NCBI GenBank assembly: GCA_020723345.1
Contig: DYJA01000041.1
Location: 1 to 53,557 of the forward strand
Origin: Candidatus Aquidulcis sp.
GTDB lineage: Bacteria; Chloroflexota; Anaerolineae; UBA4142
Length of the DNA: 53,557 bases
Direction of reading: 5' to 3'
Below the pieces are notes generated by a model. That model made no database searches, was not told where the DNA came from, and saw nothing but the letters and a program-made list of their open reading frames with translations. Within the stretch, counting starts at the first letter, position 1; each line of letters opens with the position of its first letter. Positions 24,697 through 31,920 of the stretch are shown in pieces. The position numbers and the translations under genes were made by a program.

Positions 24697-26301
24697 ATGC
24701 TTCGACTTTGCTCAGCACAAGTTTTAATCGCTTTGTTCTTCGTAGCATCCGCGCACGCGCAAGGCGCGACGGTGACGCTGCCTGCGGGCGCGCGCGTCGA
24801 ATATCGTTTCGATTACGCGGGTAACGGCACGACGGTGCGCGTCGGGTTCAAATCGCCCGGCGCGACAAACGTGTCAATGTCGGTCTACAACCCAGGTCAG
24901 GTCGCGCTGTTGCAGCGCGGCGAACAACCGCAGCCGGTCGGGCGCGGCTCGGCGAGCCGCGACTATGAATTATATTGGCAAAGCAGTTCGCGCGAAGGCG
25001 GCACGTGGCGCGTCGTCATCGAGAATCGCAACAACTATGCGATCAAATTTCAACTCGACGTGCTGGGCGAGGGCATCAACAGCGTCGCGCAAATCGGCTT
25101 CACGTTTTTGCAGTCGCCGACGAATGTCGCAAGCGAAGGCGGGCGGAGTTATCTCGTCGTCAACTTGCCGCAGAATGTCGGCTTGGATCCGTTGCGTTTG
25201 CTGATTCCACCCAAGCCCGAAATGTGTACCAGAGCGAATCAGATGCCCGCGGTGATTTCGCAAAGCATCAAGTTGTGCCCCGGCGAGATTTATCCACCGC
25301 TCAAAATCGTCGGCAATAACATCGCGCTCTTCGTCGACGATTTGCGGACTTCGATGGTCACGAGCAAGGGTCGCCAATTCGCGGTGACCGCGGAAGGATC
25401 GAATATCTGGATTGACGGTTTGTGGATCAACGCGCAGACCGATCCGCAAGACCTGGGCGCGTGGTTGTGTTTGTACGATGAGTGTCAATTCCAAACGCAA
25501 AAAGGCGCGGTGGTGTTGCGCGGCAGCACGCGGTACGGCGGCGGCATTTTGTTGAAAGCGACAAACTCGACGGTGCGCGGCGTGACGGTCAAAGGCGGAA
25601 CGATTGGCATCGCGACGGTGAGCGGTCGCAACAACTACATTCTCGACAACGAGTTGAACGATATGAACGGCTGGGGTTCGTTCAACGTGAGCAGCGTCGG
25701 CACGTACTTTGTCAATAATCAAATGCACCGCGCGAATCATGCGTGCACGACGCCCGATGGACAAAAATATCCGTCGGGCTGCGAAACGGCGGGCTGGGTG
25801 TGTATCGGCTGCGCGGGGAATCAAATCATCAGCAACAAGTGCGAGTTGAGCGGAAATTGTTATTACATGAGCGGCGAGCGCGGACTCGCGAGCAACGACA
25901 ATCGTTTCATCGCGAATTATTGCGCGGGCGCGAGCGCGAATTGTTTCGAGATCACTTTTTCGCTTAACAACTTGCTCGTCAACAACGTCGCGACGATTGA
26001 AACGAAGACAAATACGCCGTGCAAGTACCCGTTCTGGGTCGGCGGCTCGACCGTCTTTTTCCAGAACAATCGGTGGGAATGTGCGATTAACGCGGATGAC
26101 GCGTTCAACCAGTCGCGCGATTCGACGGTCGTCGGCACGATGATCACGAATCTCGACGCGTTCGGCAAAGTGCCGATTGCGCCCGCGCCGAATGTGACGA
26201 CGGTGCCGACCGGTTCGCCGATGAGCGCACGCACGAGCAACCAGCGCGGTCCGACGATGATGCGTTTTCCGCGCGGCGACGCGGTGGAGTTGACGGAGTA
26301 A
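24697..26301 (+). CDS. Secreted right-handed beta-helix protein
   Basis: 534 aa. The ATG at 24697 gives a clean signal peptide (MLRLCSAQVLIALFFVASAHA, cut before QGAT). Residues about 22-175 look like a beta-sandwich domain (VEYRFDYAGNGTTVRVGF, LYWQSSSREGGTWRVVIEN). From about 190 onward short repeated turns (SNIWIDGLWINA, NSTVRGVTVKGGTIGIATV, NNYILDNELNDM, NQIISNKCELSGNCYYMSG, NNLLVNNV) form a parallel beta-helix like NosD or pectate-lyase folds, with many Cys probably in disulfides. Carbohydrate binding or cleavage is possible; no catalytic site is certain. Confidence 0.72.
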   Translation: MLRLCSAQVLIALFFVASAHAQGATVTLPAGARVEYRFDYAGNGTTVRVGFKSPGATNVSMSVYNPGQVALLQRGEQPQPVGRGSASRDYELYWQSSSREGGTWRVVIENRNNYAIKFQLDVLGEGINSVAQIGFTFLQSPTNVASEGGRSYLVVNLPQNVGLDPLRLLIPPKPEMCTRANQMPAVISQSIKLCPGEIYPPLKIVGNNIALFVDDLRTSMVTSKGRQFAVTAEGSNIWIDGLWINAQTDPQDLGAWLCLYDECQFQTQKGAVVLRGSTRYGGGILLKATNSTVRGVTVKGGTIGIATVSGRNNYILDNELNDMNGWGSFNVSSVGTYFVNNQMHRANHACTTPDGQKYPSGCETAGWVCIGCAGNQIISNKCELSGNCYYMSGERGLASNDNRFIANYCAGASANCFEITFSLNNLLVNNVATIETKTNTPCKYPFWVGGSTVFFQNNRWECAINADDAFNQSRDSTVVGTMITNLDAFGKVPIAPAPNVTTVPTGSPMSARTSNQRGPTMMRFPRGDAVELTE

Positions 26302-26308
26302 ATTCACC

Positions 26309-26333
26309 GTAACTTTTCCCGCCCTTTTTCGTC
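26309..26333 (+). promoter_or_regulatory. Candidate ECF-type promoter before the sigma gene
   Basis: GTAACT (26309-26314), 16 bases, then GTC (26331-26333) resembles the group IV sigma pattern GGAACT-N16-GTC. It lies 18 bases before the sigma factor start, so autoregulation is plausible. Confidence 0.4.
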
Positions 26334-26351
26334 ATTAAGTAAGAGGACAGC

Positions 26352-26855
26352 GTGGCAGATGCGCGTCGAGAACTCGTCGAGATGTACGACACCCACGCCC
26401 CGCGAATCTTCCGCTACATTTACCATCGTTTGGGCAACCAAGCCGTCGCAGAAGATTTGACGAGCGAAGTTTTCGTTCGATTTCTCCGCGCGCGTGTTGC
26501 GCCCGAAAATCTAACGGCGTTTCTTTTTCGGATCGCGCACAATTTGATTGTGGACTATCTGCGCGGTCATCGCGCGACGCAATTGCTCGACGAGAATCTC
26601 GCGGCGGAGCAATCCGATCCCGCGCAAGTGGTCGAAGACGAAATGAAACGCGCGCGGCTGCGGCGCGCGATTGCGCGATTGACGGCGGAGCAGCAGCAAG
26701 TCATCGTCCTCAAATTTCTCGAAGGTTTTTCAAACGAAGAGGTCGCGCGCGTGCTGGACAAATCCGTCGGCGCGGTCAAACTGTTGCAGCATCGTGGTTT
26801 GGCAACTTTGCGCGATCTTCTTTCTGGTGAGGAGGATAATGTCTCGCGATCTTGA
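26352..26855 (+). CDS. ECF RNA polymerase sigma factor
   Basis: 167 aa, GTG start after AAGAGGA. Region 2 is clear: YDTHAPRIFRYIYHRLGNQAVAEDLTSEVF, with RIAHNLIVDYLRGHR. Region 4 is RAIARLTAEQQQVIVLKFLEGFSNEEVARVL followed by SVGAVKLLQHRGLATLR. The protein is the usual length for a group IV sigma. It overlaps the following gene, whose single membrane span fits an anti-sigma factor. Likely target genes are envelope genes, by analogy only. Confidence 0.9.
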   Translation: MADARRELVEMYDTHAPRIFRYIYHRLGNQAVAEDLTSEVFVRFLRARVAPENLTAFLFRIAHNLIVDYLRGHRATQLLDENLAAEQSDPAQVVEDEMKRARLRRAIARLTAEQQQVIVLKFLEGFSNEEVARVLDKSVGAVKLLQHRGLATLRDLLSGEEDNVSRS

Positions 26856-27315
26856 AACGCGACTGGACGACGCGCTCGCTCCAGGCGCGTTAGCCGACGC
26901 GCCCGAAGTGGCGAGCTTGGTTGCCGTCGCGCGCGAATTACAAATTCTCGCGCCAACACCGCAACCGCGTTTGGCGGACGGTCGCCGCAGATTCTTGAAC
27001 GAAGCCGCGCGCTTGGTTCAACCGCCGCGCGTTTTCGAGCGCGCGCTGGCGCGTCCTGCGCGGGCGTTTGGGCTCGCGGCGGCGCTGGTGTTGATTGTGA
27101 TCGGCGCGCTGTTGATCGCCGAGACAAGTTTCTTTGCGGGCAATGTGCCAGCGGTGAGTTCGCTGACTTTGACGATCTCGCCCACACACCTGACGACGCC
27201 GACTGGAACGACCGCCGCGCCGATGAACCTCGCGCCCTTTGCTCCGACGCAGGTGACTCACTTGAGTTTGCCGCAGCCCAAACCCGTGCCGACTCCGCTG
27301 GCATCGCGCGATTGA
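26839..27315 (+). CDS. Probable membrane anti-sigma factor
   Basis: 158 aa. The ATG at 26839 follows GGAGG and lies inside the end of the sigma gene, the normal coupled layout. The N-terminal 90 residues are cytosolic and helical (SRDLETRLDDALAPG, RRRFLNEAARLVQ). One membrane helix follows (ARAFGLAAALVLIVIGALLIA, about 83-103), then an outer Thr/Pro-rich tail. I see no zinc-binding HxxxCxxC, so it is not a ZAS-type anti-sigma. Call rests mainly on position and topology. Confidence 0.65.
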   Translation: MSRDLETRLDDALAPGALADAPEVASLVAVARELQILAPTPQPRLADGRRRFLNEAARLVQPPRVFERALARPARAFGLAAALVLIVIGALLIAETSFFAGNVPAVSSLTLTISPTHLTTPTGTTAAPMNLAPFAPTQVTHLSLPQPKPVPTPLASRD

Positions 27316-27329
27316 ATCGAGAAAATTTC

Positions 27330-27398
27330 TGACATGGTACATCACCATTGTCATTTCGAGCAGAGCGAGAAATGACAGACTACTGTGACATGGTACAT
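27330..27398. repeat. GTCATTTC palindrome between 13-bp direct repeats
   Basis: TGACATGGTACAT occurs at 27330-27342 and again at 27386-27398. Between them GTCATTTC and GAAATGAC (27350-27376) form a hairpin with a loop GAGCAGAGCGA. The element fills the gap before the second DUF2298 gene. Confidence 0.75.
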
Positions 27399-27403
27399 TG
27401 TTG

Positions 27404-30067
27404 ATGCTAGACGTACTTACTTGGTGGCTCATCGTCGAATTGATCGGCATCGCGGTCTTGCCCGTTGCGTTTCGATTTTTCCGCAACTTGGCTGATCGCG
27501 GCTACGCGTTCATCAAACCGCTTGGCTTGCTGCTGATCGCGTATCCGCTCTGGCTTTTGACGTCGCTCGGCTTTCTCACAAACACGCGCGGCGCGATTGC
27601 GCTTGTCGCGGTCGGCGTCGCCGCGCTGTCCTGGTTTCTCGCGAGACCACAGACCACAGAGCACAGACCACAGACGACGGACTCCCACGTAACACGCAAT
27701 ACGCAATACGCACCACGCATCACGCATCACGCGTCACTGACCGTGTGGCTGCGCGAAAACCGCTCCGTTGTAATCACCACCGAACTCGTCTTCACCCTCG
27801 CGTTCTTCGCCTGGGCGTTCGTGCGCGCGTACATGCCCGAAATCACCGCGACCGAAAAGCCGATGGACTATGCATTCCTCAACGGCATTTTGCAAAGCGA
27901 ACATTTCCCGCCACTCGATCCCTGGTTGTCGGGTTACGCGATCAGTTACTATTATTTCGGCTACCTCGTCACCGCGCTGCTGACGATGCTGAGCGGCGTC
28001 CCGTCGAGTTACGCGTTCAACTTGATGATCGCGCTCTTGTTCGCGCTTGGCGCGACGGGCGCGTTTGGGCTTGCCTATAACTTAATCAGAGATTGGAGAT
28101 TGGAGACTAGAGATTCACAAGCTCCAATTTCCAACTTCCAACTTCCAATCTCTAATCTCCAATCTCTCTTCTTCGCGCTCTTTGCGCCCATCTTTCTCGT
28201 CCTCATCGGCAACCTCGAAGGATTTTTTGAAGCGCTGCACGCGAAAGGACTTGGCACGCGCGAGTTTTGGGAGTGGCTTGATGTGAAAGGATTAGCGAGC
28301 GCGCCGCCGACGGGCGAGTTCGCGCCGATGGACAATTGGTGGTGGTGGCGCGCGTCGCGCGTCGTTCACGATGTGGTGATGGGGCAGACGCAGGAGGTCA
28401 TCGACGAATTCCCGCAATTCAGTTTCCTCCTCGGCGATATGCACCCACACGTGCTTGCGCTGCCGTTCGTGCTGCTCGCGCTCGCCGTCGCGCTCAATCT
28501 TCTAAAATCAATATTCGAAATTCAAAATTCTAAATTCGCGTTTGGCGGTTTGAATTTTGAATTACGAATTACGAATTACGAATTTCTACTCTTGCCTTTG
28601 GTGTTGGGTGGTCTCTTCTTCTTCAACACCTGGGATATTCTCCCGTACGGCTTTATCCTCGTCGCCGCGTACGCGATTGCGCGGTACCGCGCAAGCAACG
28701 AGTGGAATCGCGATGCCACGCGCGATCTCGCGGTGTTCGTCGTCGCGCTCGGCGTGTTGAGCGTGATGATGTATTTGCCGTTCTATCTCAGTTTTCAATC
28801 GCAAGCGGGCGGCATTTTGCCGACGCTTTTCGTCAAAACGCGTTTGCATCAGTACTTGATCATGTTCGGCTTGTTCGTGTTCATTCTCGGCGCGTTCCTG
28901 GCGCGATTGATTTTTGAACGACGCGACACGCTCTGCGCCGCGCGCGAATGGCTGCGCCGCGCGCTGACGCCGCTCAGCGCGATTGTCGCGTTTCCGTTGC
29001 TCGTCGCGGCGTTCGCGATCATCGTGATCGCGGCAAGCCCGCATTTGCGCGATCAAGCGCGCGCTGCGTTTCCCGTCGCGAGCGGCAATTTTCTGATGAG
29101 TGTCCTGCTCGCGTATTTCGCGCCGCTGGTTGCTGATCCCTGGTTGTTCGTTCTGCTCGCGATTTTGCTGTCCGCAATTTTCGTTCTGGCGCGCGAATGC
29201 ATCGTGGTCACTCCGCCCTGTCATTTCGAGGAGTCCTTCGACTGCGCTCAGGAGGAACGCCGCGATGAGAAATCTCCGGGCGCCACCGAGATTTCTCGCT
29301 GCGCTCGAAATGACATGTCAAGCGACAGCACGCTTTTCGCTCTGCTCCTCGCGCTCACAGGATTCTTGCTCACGTTCGGCGTCGAATTTGTTTATCTGCG
29401 CGATCAGTTTGGCACGCGGATGAACACGGTATTCAAGTTCTATTTTCAAACGTGGACGCTTCTTTCGGTTGCAGCGGCGTACGCGGTCTTTTATCTCGCG
29501 CGCGCGTTGAGTGGCGTTGCGCGCGTCGTGTGGTTCGGCGCGTTCGCGCTCTTGTTCGGCGCGAGCATGATTTATCCCGCGCTCGCGATTCCTAATCGCG
29601 CGGACGATTTCGTCAAGCAGCCGACGCTCGACGGAATCGCGTGGATTCGCGAATTGAACCCAGGCGATTACGCGGCGATTCAATGGCTCGCCGAAAACGC
29701 GCCGCGCGGCGCGGTCACGCTGGAAGCGCCGGGCGGCGAGTACTCGTACGGCAATCGCATTTCGATGGCGACGGGCTTGCCGACCGTGCTCGGTTGGGCG
29801 GGGCACGAATCGCAGTGGCGCGGCAACTCGAATTTCTTCAAGGACGATGCAGCCGGCATCGATCGCGCGGCAGACGTCAAACGGATTTATCAAACGATTG
29901 ACCCGAAAGAGGTTTTGACGTATCTCGACAAGTATGCTATAAAATTCGTCGTCGTCGGTCAGACCGAAAGGAATATGTACGGTCTCACCAAGACCCAGAT
30001 CGAAAAATTCGGCAGAGGGATGACGCTGGTGTTTGAATATGGCGATGTTAGAATTTACGGACGATAG
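27404..30067 (+). CDS. DUF2298 (Chlor_Arch_YYY) membrane protein
   Basis: 887 aa, about 14-16 membrane segments. The ATG at 27404 lies just beyond the repeat. It matches the C-terminal half of the 1548-aa protein in order: KPMDYAFLNGILQSEHFPP, DPWLSGYAISYYYFGYLV, EFPQFSFLLGDMHPHVLALP, and GTRMNTVFKFYFQTWTLLSV. The family is tied to lipid-linked sugar metabolism only by context. Three heptamer arrays and one long palindromic element are read in frame in loops. The stop overlaps the next gene, so translation is probably coupled. Confidence 0.85.
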   Translation: MLDVLTWWLIVELIGIAVLPVAFRFFRNLADRGYAFIKPLGLLLIAYPLWLLTSLGFLTNTRGAIALVAVGVAALSWFLARPQTTEHRPQTTDSHVTRNTQYAPRITHHASLTVWLRENRSVVITTELVFTLAFFAWAFVRAYMPEITATEKPMDYAFLNGILQSEHFPPLDPWLSGYAISYYYFGYLVTALLTMLSGVPSSYAFNLMIALLFALGATGAFGLAYNLIRDWRLETRDSQAPISNFQLPISNLQSLFFALFAPIFLVLIGNLEGFFEALHAKGLGTREFWEWLDVKGLASAPPTGEFAPMDNWWWWRASRVVHDVVMGQTQEVIDEFPQFSFLLGDMHPHVLALPFVLLALAVALNLLKSIFEIQNSKFAFGGLNFELRITNYEFLLLPLVLGGLFFFNTWDILPYGFILVAAYAIARYRASNEWNRDATRDLAVFVVALGVLSVMMYLPFYLSFQSQAGGILPTLFVKTRLHQYLIMFGLFVFILGAFLARLIFERRDTLCAAREWLRRALTPLSAIVAFPLLVAAFAIIVIAASPHLRDQARAAFPVASGNFLMSVLLAYFAPLVADPWLFVLLAILLSAIFVLARECIVVTPPCHFEESFDCAQEERRDEKSPGATEISRCARNDMSSDSTLFALLLALTGFLLTFGVEFVYLRDQFGTRMNTVFKFYFQTWTLLSVAAAYAVFYLARALSGVARVVWFGAFALLFGASMIYPALAIPNRADDFVKQPTLDGIAWIRELNPGDYAAIQWLAENAPRGAVTLEAPGGEYSYGNRISMATGLPTVLGWAGHESQWRGNSNFFKDDAAGIDRAADVKRIYQTIDPKEVLTYLDKYAIKFVVVGQTERNMYGLTKTQIEKFGRGMTLVFEYGDVRIYGR
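27643..27738. repeat. In-frame heptamer arrays (AGACCAC and ATACGCA families)
   Basis: Five AGACCAC-type units, then seven ACACGCA/ATACGCA/TCACGCA-type units, all 7 bp. Translated as RPQTTEHRPQTTDSHVTR and further polar residues between membrane helices 4 and 5. Confidence 0.87.
28088..28165. repeat. In-frame heptamer hairpin array (GGAGATT / CCAATCT)
   Basis: AGAGATT, GGAGATT, GGAGACT and AGAGATT (28088-28115) are followed, after 8 bases, by CCAATTT, CCAACTT, CCAACTT, CCAATCT, CTAATCT and CCAATCT (28124-28165). Translated as RDWRLETRDSQAPISNFQ and so on. Confidence 0.9.
28513..28584. repeat. In-frame heptamer hairpin array (ATTCGAA / ACGAATT)
   Basis: ATTCGAA, ATTCAAA, ATTCTAA and ATTCGCG (28513-28540), then TTGAATT twice and ACGAATT three times (28550-28584). 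Translated as FEIQNSKFAFGGLNFELR-type residues. Confidence 0.9.
29219..29315. repeat. In-frame long palindromic element (TGTCATTTCGAG ends)
   Basis: 97 bp bounded by TGTCATTTCGAG and its perfect complement CTCGAAATGACA, with an inner GAGAAATCTC/GAGATTTCTC pair. Translated in frame as CHFEESFDCAQEERRDEK and following residues, in a loop of the 887-aa protein. Confidence 0.88.
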
Positions 30068-31835
30068 CAACGCGCGCGCAATCGCGTTTCCCAGGGTAAC
30101 TATCGAGGTCGCGTTGTACGTCGCGCTCGCATTGGGTGGTTTGTTCGCGCGCTTGCTCGTACTGGGCGACGCGCCGCTGAGTTCCGCTGAAGCGCGCCAG
30201 GCGTTGGCAGCGTGGAATTTTTTCAACGGCAGAGCCGACGCGTTCACGGGCAGTCCACTATTGTTTACCGGCAACGCGCTCCTCTTTGCGTTGTTCGGCG
30301 CGAACGACGCGCTGGCGCGGTTGCTCCCCGCGCTTTTTGGCAGCGCGTTAGTTTTGCTGCCCGCGCTCTTACGCCGCGAACTCGGACGCGTTGGCGCGTT
30401 GGTGACGAGCGCGCTGTTCGTCTTCTCGCCGTCGCTCGTTTTCTTTTCGCGCAATCTCGACGGCGCGATCATCGCGGTGACGAGCGCGCTTGCCGCGCTC
30501 GCGTTCGGCTGGCGTTATCTCACGGATGGGACCGCGCGCGATCTGAATCTCGCCGCGATCTTTGCCGCGCTCGCGCTGGTCTCCGCGCGCGAAGTGTGGA
30601 CGATTGCATTCGCGCTCGCACTCTTTGTTCTCGTTGCGCGATTTGTTTTTCCAAGTATGTTATTGTCTTCACGCAACACGCATCACGCAACACGCCGTTG
30701 GTATCCTGCCATCCTCTTTGCGACGTTCTTTCTCGCCCTCGCGACCACCTTCACACTTCGCCGCGATGGGATCGGCGCAACATTCGATTTGTTCGGCGCG
30801 TGGCTCGCGGGTTTGCAGCCGGGCGCGGCGTTTTACGATCCGCTGCGTCTGCTCGTCGTCTACGATCCGATTCCGCTGTTCTTTGGCATCGTCGCGCTCA
30901 TTCAATTGGGCGTGATCGCCATCGGCGAACGCGAGCGCGCCTTCTTCAACATGCTCACGTTTTGGACAATCGTCGCGTTCGCCGCGTACTCGCTTGGCGC
31001 AGACAAGAGTCCTGCGCGCGTCGTCGTCCTGGTCGTTCCGCTGACGATGCTCGCCGGGTGGTACATCGGCGTTTGGTTGGAGCGCGCACGGCGCGAGACG
31101 GACGTGGAATTTTTTCTATCGCAGGAATTACCCGTATTTATTTTTGCGTGTGTGATCGGCGCGTTTTTGTATCTCGTCATCGTCGAATTTGCGACGCGCG
31201 GTTCGCTCGCGGCGACGATGGCGATTACGCGCGCATTCGGCTTGGAGCGTTTGCCGGACGCGGCGCTCGATCTGCAAATCATTTCCGTGCTGATGCTGAT
31301 CGCGATGGCGGCGGTCGGTTTTCTGGTCGTAGCGACTGTCGGGTGGCGGCGCGCGCCGGTGTTTGCGCTCGCGCTCGTGCTGGCGGGCATGGCGGTGTGG
31401 ACGTGGCGGCAAACCGCGATAGTGAATTATACTGACGCGTTGAACGCGCGCGAGTACCTCATCGCGCGCGCGGCAGCCGCGAACGCGCGCGATCTCGAAC
31501 GCGATCTGCGCGATATTTCGCGCTGGCGCGCAGGCGATTCGACCACGCTGTCGCTTGTCGCCGACGAGACACTGAATCCCATCGTCGCGTGGACGCTGCG
31601 CGATTTTCGCAACGCGCGTTTTGCCGCGCGCGCGTCGGTTACACAAGACCCACAGGCGTTCTTGCTGCCCGCACGCGCGCCTGCGCCGGCTTCCGGTTGG
31701 ATTCGACAAACGTACACACTTGAAAATCAACGCGCGACGGGCGGGACGCCCAGTTTTCTGCGCTGGTGGCTCTTCCGCGATGTGGGCGCGCTGGAAACGG
31801 ATGCCGTTGCGTTGTGGATTCGGCAACCGGAATAA
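30045..31835 (+). CDS. GT39-like membrane glycosyltransferase
   Basis: 596 aa from the ATG at 30045 (ATG 30039 and TTG 30033 are also possible). It overlaps the preceding stop by about 20 bases. About 12 membrane segments. The first loop has LGDAPLSSAEARQALAAWNFF, the GT39-type acidic site, followed by LLFTGNALLFALFGANDALARLLPALFGSALVLLPALLRRELG, typical of this fold. The C-terminal third is soluble-like (ARDLERDLRDISRW). A small heptamer array is read in frame at 30671. Sugar and acceptor are unknown. Confidence 0.8.
   Translation: MLEFTDDSNARAIAFPRVTIEVALYVALALGGLFARLLVLGDAPLSSAEARQALAAWNFFNGRADAFTGSPLLFTGNALLFALFGANDALARLLPALFGSALVLLPALLRRELGRVGALVTSALFVFSPSLVFFSRNLDGAIIAVTSALAALAFGWRYLTDGTARDLNLAAIFAALALVSAREVWTIAFALALFVLVARFVFPSMLLSSRNTHHATRRWYPAILFATFFLALATTFTLRRDGIGATFDLFGAWLAGLQPGAAFYDPLRLLVVYDPIPLFFGIVALIQLGVIAIGERERAFFNMLTFWTIVAFAAYSLGADKSPARVVVLVVPLTMLAGWYIGVWLERARRETDVEFFLSQELPVFIFACVIGAFLYLVIVEFATRGSLAATMAITRAFGLERLPDAALDLQIISVLMLIAMAAVGFLVVATVGWRRAPVFALALVLAGMAVWTWRQTAIVNYTDALNAREYLIARAAAANARDLERDLRDISRWRAGDSTTLSLVADETLNPIVAWTLRDFRNARFAARASVTQDPQAFLLPARAPAPASGWIRQTYTLENQRATGGTPSFLRWWLFRDVGALETDAVALWIRQPE
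30671..30697. repeat. Short in-frame heptamer array (CACGCAA/CACGCAT)
   Basis: CACGCAA, CACGCAT, CACGCAA and CACGCC in tandem, translated as SRNTHHATRR between membrane helices. Confidence 0.75.
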
Positions 31836-31910
31836 TGCGTGCTGCGTATTGCGTGTTGCGTGAAAGTCAAATCACGGAATACGCAACACGCACCACGTCT
31901 CACGCATCAC
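31836..31910. repeat. Heptamer hairpin array (TGCGTGT / ACACGCA)
   Basis: TGCGTGC, TGCGTAT, TGCGTGT and TGCGTGA (31836-31863) are followed by TCACGGA, ATACGCA, ACACGCA, CCACGTC and TCACGCA (31872-31906). It begins directly after the preceding stop codon. Confidence 0.9.
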
Positions 31911-31920
31911 TTTAGGTTGA

